Shown here one piece after another: positions 1 to 9,249 of a stretch of DNA of 64,000 nucleotides. Positions within the stretch are counted from its first letter, which is position 1. Each line of letters starts with the position of its first letter. The stretch is from DASRFR01 sp035651455 (GTDB lineage Bacteria > Acidobacteriota > Terriglobia > Terriglobales > Acidobacteriaceae), in assembly GCA_035651455.1 (NCBI GenBank), contig DASRFR010000054.1, positions 186,001 to 250,000 on the forward strand, given 5' to 3'. The position numbers were made by a program, and so were the translations under genes. A model generated the notes under the pieces. That model searched no databases. It saw only the letters and a program-made list of their open reading frames with translations, and had not been told where the DNA came from.

Positions 1-706
1 TGCTGTCAAGGACAAAGCCCATGGCTGCCGCCGAGAGTCCCGCGTACGAGTTCAACAGCGAAATCACGGTCGGCATGTCCGCGCCACCAATGGGGATGAT
101 CATCAGTACGCCGGCCGCCAACCCAATCCCGAGAATGAAGGGAAAGAACTGCCGGTCGCCCGGATGCAAAACCAAGTAAATCGCGAGCACCACGGCAATG
201 GCCAGTAGCGTCAGATTGACGACATTTTGTCCCCGGTATGTGATTGGGCGCTGGGGAAGGACTTCTTGAAGTTTGCCCGCCGCCATCAGGCTGCCCGTGA
301 ATGTCAAAGAACCGAGAATAACCTCGATCGATAAAACGGCCATCATGAATCGGGGAACATTGGGGCTGCGCAGGTAGAACTCAGCGGTGCCAACCAAGGT
401 CACGCAGAATGCGCCAAAAGCGTGACTCAGGGCCGTCCGCTGTGGCACAGCGGTCATCTGTACCAAGCCGAGTGGCACCCCGATAATAGAACCGATCACC
501 AGCGCGATCGCGATCCATGTGTAATCGACGATTCCCCGGTGTAACAGCGTGCCGACGATTGCCAGCACCATGCCGACTTCGCCCGCCCACACTCCGTGAC
601 GGGCGGTACCGGGCGAACTCATCCACTTCAGTGAAAGAATAAAGAGGATGCTTGCGATCAGGTATAAGACTTCAATGATGTGCTGATTGCCCGCGAATTC
701 CGTCAT
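1..706 (-). CDS. pntB: NAD(P) transhydrogenase subunit beta, partial
   Basis: Membrane subunit of the proton-translocating transhydrogenase, which couples proton entry to hydride transfer from NADH to NADP. The translated 235 residues begin MTEFAGNQHIIEVLYLIAS and form a run of hydrophobic segments separated by short loops, as in PntB domain II. The conserved stretches GVWAGEVGMVLAIVG and GGADMPTVISLLNSYAG are present. The C-terminal NADP-binding domain III lies beyond the window edge, so about half the protein is missing. Its ATG overlaps the stop of the upstream small alpha subunit as ATGA, which indicates translational coupling. Family assignment is firm; the end is unknown. Confidence 0.95.
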   Translation of the reverse strand, partial: MTEFAGNQHIIEVLYLIASILFILSLKWMSSPGTARHGVWAGEVGMVLAIVGTLLHRGIVDYTWIAIALVIGSIIGVPLGLVQMTAVPQRTALSHAFGAFCVTLVGTAEFYLRSPNVPRFMMAVLSIEVILGSLTFTGSLMAAGKLQEVLPQRPITYRGQNVVNLTLLAIAVVLAIYLVLHPGDRQFFPFILGIGLAAGVLMIIPIGGADMPTVISLLNSYAGLSAAAMGFVLDS

Positions 707-1017
707 GGCTTTGTCGGACGGCTGGTCTTGAACATTTTGAGCATGCGGTCGGTGATCAGGAATCCGCCCACCACATTGCTGGTGGCGGCGATCACCGCGA
801 GGGTGCCGAGCACCGTGGAAAATGTGCTTTTGTGCTCCCCCACCAGCACGATCGCGCCCACGACCGCTATGGCATCGAGCGCGTTGGTCAGTGACATCAG
901 CGGCGTGTGCAGCAGAGGCGACACCCGCCTGATTACTTCAAACCCAATGAAACCCGCCAGCACGAAAATATAAAGCGCATTGATCAGGTTCGATCCCATC
1001 TTGCCTCCGGCAATCAT
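703..1017 (-). CDS. pntAB: NAD(P) transhydrogenase subunit alpha, membrane part (alpha-2)
   Basis: Short membrane subunit of a transhydrogenase whose alpha chain is split in two. The 104 residues contain three hydrophobic helices (roughly 10-27, 45-62 and 66-88) and the family signature SPLLHTPLMSLTNALDAI. It corresponds to the C-terminal transmembrane part of one-piece PntA. It lies 36 bp after the soluble alpha-1 gene and overlaps pntB by four bases, so all three are probably one transcript. The split alpha layout is known from other bacteria, for example Rhodospirillum. Confidence 0.93.
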   Translation of the reverse strand: MIAGGKMGSNLINALYIFVLAGFIGFEVIRRVSPLLHTPLMSLTNALDAIAVVGAIVLVGEHKSTFSTVLGTLAVIAATSNVVGGFLITDRMLKMFKTSRPTKP

Positions 1018-1053
1018 TTAGATGAAAACTGAGGAATCCGCGAACACCGCCGT

Positions 1054-2232
1054 TTAGCTTTCCCCCGCGGCAACCAACGCCGGCATCGAGAAGAATTCCC
1101 GAACTCGAGCATTGACCACCTCGCCCTCGTGCGTCACCAGTGTGTCGCGGACAATTTCGTCGTCGCGGTTGAGTTGAAGCTGTCCGTCTTTGATCAGGTA
1201 CAGGAGAAAGGCGGTAATATTCCGCGCATACATCTGGCTGGCATGGTAAGGCACACCACTGGCCAGGTTGATGGTGCCGACAATCGTCACGTTGTGTTCG
1301 ACTACAATCTTTCCGGTTTGGCTCAGTTCACAGTTGCCGCCGCGTTCTGAAGCGAGATCAACGATTACGGATCCAGGAGCCATGGACCGCACCATGTCTC
1401 CCGTGACCAGCACCGGAGACTTCTTGCCGGGAATGACCGCCGTGGTAATGACTACCTCGCTGTCGCGCACAACCTGGCCCAGAAGCTCGCGCTGTTTCTG
1501 GTAGAAGCTGTCGTCCTGCGCGCGAGCGTAACCGCGCTCGTCCTGCGCGTCTTTCGCCGTGATGGGGAGTTCGACAAAACGTCCTCCCAGACTTTGTACC
1601 TGCTCTTTGGCAACCGGCCTAAGATCGTAGGCGGATGTAACCGCACCCAGCCGCCGTGCGGTGGCGATGGCTTGCAGTCCTGCGACTCCCGCGCCAATCA
1701 CAAATACGCGCGTCGGAGTGATCGTACCCGCTGCTGTCGTGAGCATGGGGAATATGCGTGGCAGTTTCTCTGCCGCAATCAAGACCGATTTGTAGCCGCA
1801 GATCGTTGCCATCGAGGACAGCGCGTCCATGCTCTGAGCACGCGTGGTGCGCGGCACCAATTCCACGGAGAACGCGGTCACCCCAGTCTGCGCGATTTCG
1901 CGGATCACCTCCGCGGAGCCGAAAGGCCTCAGGAACCCGACCAGCAGTTGCCCCGGGCGCAGCAGCGGCAGGTCCGCTTTTCCGGTTACGTCATTTGATC
2001 CGTAGCAGAGAACCTGAACCAGAATATCGGCTGCCTGGAATACCTCGGCGCGGCTGGATACGACTCTGGCGCCTTTGGCGGAGTACTCGGCATCGGGATA
2101 GCCTGCCGCAAGGCCGGCTCCGGCTTCTACTACGACTTCGAAGCCCGACTTGGAAAGTGCCGGGATGACCAGCGGCACTAGTCCAACCCGCCGTTCGCCG
2201 GGATAACTCTCTTTCGGAACACCAATGACCAC
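1054..2232 (-). CDS. pntAA: NAD(P) transhydrogenase subunit alpha-1, NAD-binding
   Basis: Soluble NAD(H)-binding domain I of the transhydrogenase, related to alanine dehydrogenase. The motif GVPKESYPGERRVGL is at the N terminus, and the Rossmann glycine motif GAGVAGLQ is near residue 180. I chose the GTG at 2232 because AAGGAAG lies just upstream and homologues begin at this point. The reading frame stays open further upstream to 2343, but those 37 residues look like leader noise. Length is 392 residues, typical for the family. It is first of the three pnt genes and 132 bp downstream of the ligase-like gene, so it may have its own promoter in that gap. Confidence 0.93.
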   Translation of the reverse strand: MVIGVPKESYPGERRVGLVPLVIPALSKSGFEVVVEAGAGLAAGYPDAEYSAKGARVVSSRAEVFQAADILVQVLCYGSNDVTGKADLPLLRPGQLLVGFLRPFGSAEVIREIAQTGVTAFSVELVPRTTRAQSMDALSSMATICGYKSVLIAAEKLPRIFPMLTTAAGTITPTRVFVIGAGVAGLQAIATARRLGAVTSAYDLRPVAKEQVQSLGGRFVELPITAKDAQDERGYARAQDDSFYQKQRELLGQVVRDSEVVITTAVIPGKKSPVLVTGDMVRSMAPGSVIVDLASERGGNCELSQTGKIVVEHNVTIVGTINLASGVPYHASQMYARNITAFLLYLIKDGQLQLNRDDEIVRDTLVTHEGEVVNARVREFFSMPALVAAGES

Positions 2233-2364
2233 AAGCTTCCTTTTCCTTGCTGCCGCAGATGAATGGAGTGAAACAGAAGATTGTAACAATTCACGCGCGG
2301 ATGTATGTGACACGAAACGGTGGACGAGTCCGGAGATGGACAAAAGTGCAGAGATCTTTGACTG

Positions 2365-3444
2365 CTATGTTTTTTGTACGACACCGGCCGGGATCCCGTG
2401 GCTCATGTAGCGTCCCATGGCGAGATTGACAATCTCCCCGATCAATTCCGTGTACGAACGTCCGGCAGCCTTCGCCGCCATCGCAAACTCCTGGCCGCTG
2501 GCCAACCAGGGGTTGGGATTGGCCTCGATAACGTAGATTTCGCCCTTCGAAGAGAGCCTCATGTCGATGCGACCATAGTCGCGCAACTTGACCGCCTGAT
2601 AGGCGGCCAGCGCCGTTTCCGAAAGCTTGGCCTTGGTCTCCTCATCAAGATCAGTGGCCAGGCTTGACTTCGTGAGCCTGTGTACTTCCGTAGACTCCTC
2701 AAACTTCACGTCCCAACTGGCAATTTTGGGTGTGCCCTTGGGGAGCCGCGAAAGATCGAGTTCAACCAGCGGCAGCACTTCGGAATGTTCATAGCTCCCG
2801 AGTATGCCTGCATAGATCTCGCGGCCTTCGATAAATTCCTCGATCAGTGCGGGAGAGTCGAACTCCTCCTGGATGTATTCCACCCGCTCCATGAGTTCCT
2901 TGATGCTCTGCACGACCGCACCCTCGTCTATGCCGATCGAGCCATCTTCAGAGACCGGCTTTACGATCAGGGGAAATGAGACATCGTGCGCGTGTTCGAT
3001 GCGGCCGCGGTAAGCGGTGGCGAAAAACGGGGTCTTGATGCCGTGAAAGGCGAACATCTTTTTGGCAACTGCTTTATCTTGCGCCAGAAAACTGGCGTGC
3101 GGCCCGGCCCCGGTATAGCGCAGGCCCAGCAAATCAAGATAGGCCGCGACATTCATTTCCTTGGTGTCATCGCCGGCATAGGACTCGGTCAGGTTGAAGA
3201 CGAGGTCTGCCCCGCACTTTGCCAGCGCATGCAGGGATTGCGCACGGCCGTCGAGCACCTGGTAGAAGGGCTCATGCCCGAGCTCGGCTAATGCTTCAAA
3301 AATCTCCTCGCGATCTTCCTTCTTCTCTTTTTTCTTGCGGGACTTTTTGCGCGTCTTGGGCTTCTCCTCCGCGGCTTGGACCGCGGCCGGGTCGTCTTCC
3401 CAAACGTCGTAGAGCACCGCGACTTTCAGCTTAGCGCCAAACAT
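2365..3444 (-). CDS. D-alanine-D-alanine ligase-like ATP-grasp protein
   Basis: ATP-grasp ligase of the Ddl family, 359 residues. Visible family elements are YTGAGPHASFLAQDK (substrate and ATP loop), FPLIVKPVSEDGSIGI, EEFIEGREIYAGILG and the metal-binding end YGRIDMRL...YVIEANPNP. The ATG at 3444 has GGGAGG four bases upstream and is preferred to one 12 bp earlier. An unusual lysine-rich stretch at about residues 27-47 (TRKKSRKKKEKKEDREE) interrupts the N-terminal domain and is not typical of canonical Ddl. The downstream partner in the same direction is a metallopeptidase, and no mur or fts genes are nearby, so the substrate may not be D-alanine. Family is certain; the exact reaction is not. 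Confidence 0.82.
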   Translation of the reverse strand: MFGAKLKVAVLYDVWEDDPAAVQAAEEKPKTRKKSRKKKEKKEDREEIFEALAELGHEPFYQVLDGRAQSLHALAKCGADLVFNLTESYAGDDTKEMNVAAYLDLLGLRYTGAGPHASFLAQDKAVAKKMFAFHGIKTPFFATAYRGRIEHAHDVSFPLIVKPVSEDGSIGIDEGAVVQSIKELMERVEYIQEEFDSPALIEEFIEGREIYAGILGSYEHSEVLPLVELDLSRLPKGTPKIASWDVKFEESTEVHRLTKSSLATDLDEETKAKLSETALAAYQAVKLRDYGRIDMRLSSKGEIYVIEANPNPWLASGQEFAMAAKAAGRSYTELIGEIVNLAMGRYMSHGIPAGVVQKT

Positions 3445-3515
3445 TGCGCCTCCCATAATCTGGCCCCAACTCGCTTTCTTTTTCGAATCGTCGATCCGAA
3501 CTTGTAATAGCCCAT

Positions 3516-4544
3516 TCAGGGCTGGACAAATTTCCCTCTCGTCAAATAGTTCATGGCCAGAGTGGTCGCATACGCGGTGACCTCGGCGACATGCTCCGCC
3601 TCGCGATGCGGATCAGCGCGCAACCCAAGTTCCCCGATGCGCTTCTCTATGGCCTCGACCAGGTTCTTGACGGTGGGGCGCTGTACGCCGGTCCAGTACG
3701 CGATCTTGTCGACCACCGGCTTGCGATGCTGATGCAGCAACTCTTGCGCCGAACGGCTTCCGTTCCGACGCTTTGAAACATTGAAAATGTCGCGCAAGTC
3801 GGCATCGAGCGTGAGTTCTGATATCGGGAGTTGCTCGGGAGCGCTCTGGCGATAGAAGTCGCCGACCGTACTTTCCATCTCATCAACCGTGATGTCCGTA
3901 CGCCCGCGCCGTCGAACTGGATCGACTTTCGACAGTTCCTTCGCAATCCGATCCATGTAGCGCAATTTCGACATCGCTCCCCAGCCCCGATAACGCTTCC
4001 GCCAACCAGAACGTGGGGTCAGCCACACCGCGAACGTTTCCGCAAAATCTTCGTCGGGGTGCTTCTGCGCATACCAGCCCGCCAGGTGCCGGACAAAATT
4101 GCGCGAGAACGGGACCGGCCGGTAATTGTCGCGATACGGCCGCCGAAAGGACCCGAACAACTGTTTCCATTCTGGCGTCCGATAGAGGCGGTACGCATAG
4201 TTGAAGGCATGCCCCGCCTCGTGACGCAGGTACATCATGATCTCGCGGGCGTCCTCGAGATCGTTCATCTCCTTCTCGAGGGCGGCCAAATCCGCATGTG
4301 CCAGGTAAAACGGAATTCCGATGACCGGCTCGCCCGATGGACAGCCCCATTCGTCGGTTAGATAGCAGAGCGGCCGAAATTTCGTGAGGTGTTTCTGGTC
4401 CAATTCGGCATATAGCTGGGCTACGAGACGTTCGACAGGGGAACCCTCCAACTTGAGACCCAACTCGCGAATGGGCTTATCAAGGATCTCCTTGAACTCA
4501 GGCCGGGTTTTGTCAGCTAGATGCACGCGTTGATAGGCGGCCAT
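3516..4544 (-). CDS. Putative zinc metallopeptidase (Peptidase_Mx-like)
   Basis: A 342-residue protein with the zincin motif HEAGH at residues 108-112 and a downstream acidic motif DEDFAETFAVW near residue 165, which could supply the third ligand. This layout fits the putative zinc-binding metallopeptidase family (Peptidase_Mx). No signal peptide is seen, so it is probably cytoplasmic. The ATG at 4544 is chosen because the preceding 29 in-frame residues are low in family-like content. It is 71 bp upstream of the Ddl-like gene in the same direction, suggesting a joint peptide or peptidoglycan-related role. That role is inference from context only. Confidence 0.75.
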   Translation of the reverse strand: MAAYQRVHLADKTRPEFKEILDKPIRELGLKLEGSPVERLVAQLYAELDQKHLTKFRPLCYLTDEWGCPSGEPVIGIPFYLAHADLAALEKEMNDLEDAREIMMYLRHEAGHAFNYAYRLYRTPEWKQLFGSFRRPYRDNYRPVPFSRNFVRHLAGWYAQKHPDEDFAETFAVWLTPRSGWRKRYRGWGAMSKLRYMDRIAKELSKVDPVRRRGRTDITVDEMESTVGDFYRQSAPEQLPISELTLDADLRDIFNVSKRRNGSRSAQELLHQHRKPVVDKIAYWTGVQRPTVKNLVEAIEKRIGELGLRADPHREAEHVAEVTAYATTLAMNYLTRGKFVQP

Positions 4545-4932
4545 GCCCTGCCGCGGCATACACGGGGAGGAAAGCGGGCGTTCCGCTCCATCATTGACAA
4601 TAACAGAGGGAAGCCCGCCACAGCAGATCACCAGAGATCAGGCACCAAAGATCGTCTTCCCGGCAGAAACCCAATCGGAAGGTGTCACGCGGTTGAACAC
4701 GGCAAATGAACGGGTAAAAAGCGGAATCACAGTGAAACGGATAGAAAACTTCTAATGTTAGCGGTCAGTGGCGCCTGGAAAGTGCCAGTGCCGTGTCCTA
4801 GTTGAAGGTCGTCGTAGCCCAACTTCACTAAGCTGTTCGCCCGATTGACGATACAGAATACCTTGTATACCGTGGAACGCAACTCTCCGCGTTCGCACCT
4901 GGAAATTCACAAAAATCAGAGGAGCGCCCCAC
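4545..4932. other. Divergent intergenic region
   Basis: About 390 bp between two divergently transcribed genes. It should hold promoters for both sides, but I could not pick convincing -35/-10 pairs. No RNA gene or repeat was recognised. Confidence 0.4.
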
Positions 4933-5682
4933 ATGAAATCCGTGTGCCTCTTGCTCGCCCTCGCGTGTTTTGGCAGTGTTTTTTCCTTCTCGCAAACCGA
5001 GACTTGCCCCGCCGGTACAGAAGATATGCTTAACTACTTCGTCATGGGTTATCCCAACCGCCTCAGCAACTACATGGGACCGGGCAACGCAAATCCCATT
5101 TACAGCGCCATCGTTCCTGAAGACGGGAGCCAATTTGCGACGACGGGCTACTTCGTGTGGAGTAAGAGTGCGAGCGGATACCCCTGGGACGTGAAAAGCT
5201 TTGACAGCAAGTACGTGTATGACCGCACCACCGAACTGTCCTGGACTGATCCCACCAGCTTCCGGCGCTTCACGCGGGATCTGCCCATGACGGTACGCTG
5301 CGTCACCATCGGCAAGGCCGGACGTGCGATTAAAGTGGATGCCAGCAATACGTCGTACAGCTTCTATACGAATTGCCAGGCGTACCAGACCTCGCCGCTG
5401 AACTATGTACTCAATGAGCTTTCTGCTCCCTCCACGGTCACTACCGGGAATCTCGGCACGATCACCGCTCGTTATTTCCGCTATCACTATGGCTGTGATC
5501 AGAATTACGCCAACTGCACCGATATGGAAGTCTTCAGTCTCGGCTACGGCGTAGGACTGTACGACTGGAAGCATTATGTTGCGCAGAACGGAAAGTGGCA
5601 GTCCGTGCAGGATTCGATCATCAATAATCAGCAACCGGGACAGACAGTTCCGTACCTGCCGTGCAGCAATAGCTATCAGTGA
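4933..5682 (+). CDS. Secreted protein of unknown function
   Basis: 249 residues with a clear signal peptide (hydrophobic core LLLALACFGSVFSFS, cleavage probably just before QTETC). The start is supported by AGAGGAG upstream. The mature protein is rich in Tyr, Ser, Thr and Asn and has seven cysteines, including CDQNYANC near the C terminus, compatible with disulfides outside the cytoplasm. I recognise no domain. It stands alone between divergent and convergent neighbours, so context gives no function. A long open frame on the opposite strand is a shadow of this gene. Confidence 0.7.
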   Translation: MKSVCLLLALACFGSVFSFSQTETCPAGTEDMLNYFVMGYPNRLSNYMGPGNANPIYSAIVPEDGSQFATTGYFVWSKSASGYPWDVKSFDSKYVYDRTTELSWTDPTSFRRFTRDLPMTVRCVTIGKAGRAIKVDASNTSYSFYTNCQAYQTSPLNYVLNELSAPSTVTTGNLGTITARYFRYHYGCDQNYANCTDMEVFSLGYGVGLYDWKHYVAQNGKWQSVQDSIINNQQPGQTVPYLPCSNSYQ

Positions 5683-5709
5683 GTTCTAGCGACGAATTGC
5701 AGGCCGACT

Positions 5710-7272
5710 TCAATGCGCCATGACGGCCCCGCCGCGCTTTGCTCTCCTCAGTAGCAGGACAAACGGGAACATCAGCGCGAACATGATCGCGAGGAAGAAG
5801 AAAGTGTCGTTGTAGGCGAGCATGGCCGCCTGACGTTGCACCAGCATCCACACAGCGCCGTACGCTCGACGTAAGGCGTCCGCGGGATCGCTGCCTTGCG
5901 CAATGAAATGGGATTGCAGTCCCTGAACCATATTGCGCGCCTGGCCGCTGGTAGCGGTCACATTCGTCGCCAGGTAGTTGATGTGCATCTGGGTGCGTCG
6001 AATCTGGATGGTTTCCACCATCGAGATCCCGATACTGGCGCCGATGTTTCGCATCAGGTTAAAAATGCTGGTCGCATTTCCCAGGCGCTCTTTAGGCACG
6101 GGATCGTGGGTCACGGTGGTGAGTGGCACGAAAATCAAGCCCAAAGCGGCGCCCTGCAAGATCAATGCCCACCAGAAATTCCAGAATCCGATTTCGAGGC
6201 TGAACCGCGACAGCAAAAACATGGCTGTAGCGGATAGAAGTACGCCCGCGCCCAGCAGTTTCCGGGTGTCTACTTTGCTGGTGAGAATGCCGATGAACGG
6301 CATCGCAATAAAGGACGCAAAACCGCGTGGGAAGTTCGTGACCCCGGCGTGGGTAGCGGTGTAACCCAACACTTCCTGCATCAGCAGCGGTAGAAGTACC
6401 GTGCTGCCGTATAGGACGAACCCAACGCCGGTCATCAGGAACGTGCCTATAGCAAAGGAACGATATTCGAAGATCCGCAGGTCAATGATGGGATGATCAG
6501 TTTTGAGCTCGCGAATCACCAGGCCCGCCAGCCCGATGAACGCAAGGATGGCAAGGACCGTGATGAATTGAGATCCAAACCAGTCGTCCTCCTGCCCTTT
6601 GTCGAGCATCACCTGCAGGCAGCCGATTCCCAGCACCAACAAACCGATTCCCCAATAATCGATGCCCTTCGATGCCTTGCGCAAATAAGGCGGATCGAAG
6701 ATAAAGAGCTGCGTCAGGATGATGGCCGCAATTCCGATCGGAACATTGATGTAGAAGACCCAGCGCCAACTGTAGTTGTCGGTCAGCCAACCGCCCGCGA
6801 CAGGACCGAGCATCGGGGCTACCACGATGCCCAGTGCCCAAAAGGCCATCGCTTGGCCACGTTTTTCCGGCGGAAACGCCTCGAGCAACACGGCTTGCGA
6901 TAGCGGCTGCAGACCTCCTCCACATGCGCCCTGGATGATCCGGAAAATGATGAGGAATGGCAGCGATGGAGCCAGTCCGCAGAAGAAGGAGGCAGTCGTA
7001 AAACCAATCACCGATCCCAGCAACAACCGTTTGCGGCCAAAGGTGCTCGCCAACCAGCCCGTCATCGGCAAAACAATCGCATTCGCCACCAAGTAAGAAG
7101 TGAGCGTCCAGGTAGCTTCGTCGGTGCTGGCGGACAGATTGCCCGCAATATGCGGTAGCGAGACGTTCACTACCGTCGTATCCAGCACCTCCATGAAGGT
7201 GCTCGACATCACGGCGATGGCGATCAACCAGGGGTTGATCTCGCGGGGGGCAGCTTGGGCGCCTGACGCCAT
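5710..7272 (-). CDS. DHA2-family MFS drug efflux transporter (EmrB/QacA type)
   Basis: 520 residues with about 14 hydrophobic segments, the DHA2 layout of EmrB and QacA. Family signatures are FMEVLDTTVVNVSLPHIAG in helix 1, the loop GWLASTFGRKRLL and the helix-5 motif APMLGPVAGGWLTDNYSWRW. It should exchange protons for toxic organic compounds at the inner membrane. The usual EmrA membrane-fusion partner and a TetR or MarR regulator are not adjacent, so it may act alone. It is divergent from glpK across a 224-bp gap. Confidence 0.92.
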   Translation of the reverse strand: MASGAQAAPREINPWLIAIAVMSSTFMEVLDTTVVNVSLPHIAGNLSASTDEATWTLTSYLVANAIVLPMTGWLASTFGRKRLLLGSVIGFTTASFFCGLAPSLPFLIIFRIIQGACGGGLQPLSQAVLLEAFPPEKRGQAMAFWALGIVVAPMLGPVAGGWLTDNYSWRWVFYINVPIGIAAIILTQLFIFDPPYLRKASKGIDYWGIGLLVLGIGCLQVMLDKGQEDDWFGSQFITVLAILAFIGLAGLVIRELKTDHPIIDLRIFEYRSFAIGTFLMTGVGFVLYGSTVLLPLLMQEVLGYTATHAGVTNFPRGFASFIAMPFIGILTSKVDTRKLLGAGVLLSATAMFLLSRFSLEIGFWNFWWALILQGAALGLIFVPLTTVTHDPVPKERLGNATSIFNLMRNIGASIGISMVETIQIRRTQMHINYLATNVTATSGQARNMVQGLQSHFIAQGSDPADALRRAYGAVWMLVQRQAAMLAYNDTFFFLAIMFALMFPFVLLLRRAKRGGAVMAH

Positions 7273-7496
7273 CTCGATCTTTTAGTCTTGCCTTTCCGCC
7301 GATTCTGGCACAGAAACTCTTCTAGACCCGCTGCTGACGCAATCTCCCTTCGAGACATCTCGCACGGCAAGGGTTGCTCGAAGCGATCATCACAGGGGAA
7401 ATCGCAACTATCCACAGATGCTTCAGCCGTCGAATATGATTCCGTTTTCACAGCATCCATTGCCTGTGATAAACCAGCAAGCGACCGGAGACTTCC

Positions 7497-8996
7497 GTGG
7501 CCAATTGTGTAGGCGCGATCGATCAGGGCACAACCAGCACCAGGTTCGCAATCTTCGACCGTGCCGGAAGTCTGATGACCATCGCCCAGAAGGAGCACCG
7601 GCAGATTTACTCGCAGCCTGGATGGGTGGAACACGATCCGGAAGAAATATGGCAAGCAACACAGGCCGTCATTTCCGAGGCCATGCAGCGGGCCGGGATA
7701 CAAGCCGCCGATCTTGCCGCCATCGGGATCACCAACCAGCGCGAGACGACGATTCTGTGGAATCGCAAGACCGGCAAAGCGGTGGCCAACGCAGTGGTGT
7801 GGCAGGATACTCGCGTCTCGGGCTATGTTTCCGAGCTGATCGGGGATGGCGGGCCCGATCGATTTCGCGGCCAGACCGGCCTTCCCCTTAGCACCTACTT
7901 CAGCGCGCTGAAAATCCGTTGGCTGCTCGATCACGTGCCCGATCTGCGTACGCAAGCGAACTCGGGAGAAATTCTCTTCGGCACAGTGGATAGCTTCCTA
8001 CTATGGCATCTTACCGGCGGTGGGGAGGAGGGCGTGCACCTCACCGACGTCACCAACGCCAGCCGGACGCAACTCATGAACTTGTCGACGCTGGCGTGGG
8101 ATCCGGCGCTGCTCAACGCCTTTCAGGTTACGCCCACTATTTTGCCGGGAATCGTCTCCAGCAGCGAGGTCTATGGCGAAGCGAAGCTGCGGCCCATTCG
8201 AGGTGTTCCCATCAGCGGAATCCTGGGCGACCAGCACGCCGCGCTTGTCGGGCAAACCTGCTTTAGACCTGGCCAGACGAAGAACACCTACGGAACGGGA
8301 TGCTTTCTGCTCATGAATACTGGCGCAAAGTCAGTTGGCTCGGCTCACGGCTTGTTGACAACCGTGGCGTACAAGATCGGGGCGCAGCCTGCGGTCTATG
8401 CCCTGGAGGGCAGCATCGCCATTACCGGCGCTCTCGTGCAATGGTTGCGCGACAATCTCGGGATAATCAGCAGCAGCGGTGAGGTTGAGCAACTTGCGCG
8501 CAGCGTCAACGACAACGCTGGCGTCTATTTCGTTCCTGCGTTTTCCGGGCTTTATGCTCCACACTGGAATCACAATGCCCGTGGGCTGATCATAGGGCTC
8601 ACGCGCTATGCGACGAAGGCGCATGTTGCCCGCGCTGTACTTGAGGCTACCGCCTTTCAGACGCGGGAGATCGTCGAGGCCATGGAGAAGGATTCGGGTA
8701 TTTCTCTGGACGTGCTGCGCAGTGACGGTGGCATGGTCGAGAATGATCTGCTAATGCAATTTCAGGCTGACATCCTTAACCGGCCGGTGGTTCGGCCTGT
8801 CGTCAAAGAAACCACTGCTCTGGGAGCTGCGTATGTGGCGGGCCTGGCGGTCGGCTTTTTTGCGAGTCCCGACGAGTTGTGTGATCACTGGGCAGTGGAG
8901 CGAACCTGGAAACCGTCGCTTGATCCCGTATCTCGCGAAGAGAGTTATCGTCTCTGGAAAAAGGCTGTAAGCCGCTCATTCGACTGGGCGGATTAG
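7497..8996 (+). CDS. glpK: Glycerol kinase
   Basis: ATP-dependent phosphorylation of glycerol to glycerol 3-phosphate. The 499-residue protein starts with the FGGY-kinase phosphate loop AIDQGTTSTRFAIFD and contains QDTR, GILGDQHAALVGQ and GTGCFLLMNTG. Near the C terminus DGGMVENDLLMQFQ matches the FGGY signature. The start is a GTG; no strong ribosome-binding site precedes it (GGAGACTTCC is the best candidate). No glpF facilitator or glpD dehydrogenase is beside it, so it is a solitary glp gene. Confidence 0.95.
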   Translation: MANCVGAIDQGTTSTRFAIFDRAGSLMTIAQKEHRQIYSQPGWVEHDPEEIWQATQAVISEAMQRAGIQAADLAAIGITNQRETTILWNRKTGKAVANAVVWQDTRVSGYVSELIGDGGPDRFRGQTGLPLSTYFSALKIRWLLDHVPDLRTQANSGEILFGTVDSFLLWHLTGGGEEGVHLTDVTNASRTQLMNLSTLAWDPALLNAFQVTPTILPGIVSSSEVYGEAKLRPIRGVPISGILGDQHAALVGQTCFRPGQTKNTYGTGCFLLMNTGAKSVGSAHGLLTTVAYKIGAQPAVYALEGSIAITGALVQWLRDNLGIISSSGEVEQLARSVNDNAGVYFVPAFSGLYAPHWNHNARGLIIGLTRYATKAHVARAVLEATAFQTREIVEAMEKDSGISLDVLRSDGGMVENDLLMQFQADILNRPVVRPVVKETTALGAAYVAGLAVGFFASPDELCDHWAVERTWKPSLDPVSREESYRLWKKAVSRSFDWAD

Positions 8997-9249
8997 CGGT
9001 CCATCACGGACACACGCGCGTCACCGGAACGGCGCTCCCATGAAAATGCATTGAAGTTCGCAAAGGACGTTGCTGATTTCGTGCCAAAGTTCGGGGTATA
9101 GGTTCTCGCGTACAGGTACTTCGGTAACGGCCACACACTCCCGGAGCGTCGGTCCACGCGCCATGGGAACGTACAATTTATGAAGCCATCAGTGTCTGGC
9201 ATTGCGCCGAACAGGGCGCCACGGGGCCACTTTGCGAGTCAAACTACCG

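Noticed and set aside
4828..5634. Minus-strand 268-residue frame opposite the secreted protein
   Set aside because: The plus strand has a signal peptide and ribosome-binding site; the minus frame has neither.
8993..9202. Small minus-strand frame after glpK
   Set aside because: No ribosome-binding site or family features; composition looks non-coding.
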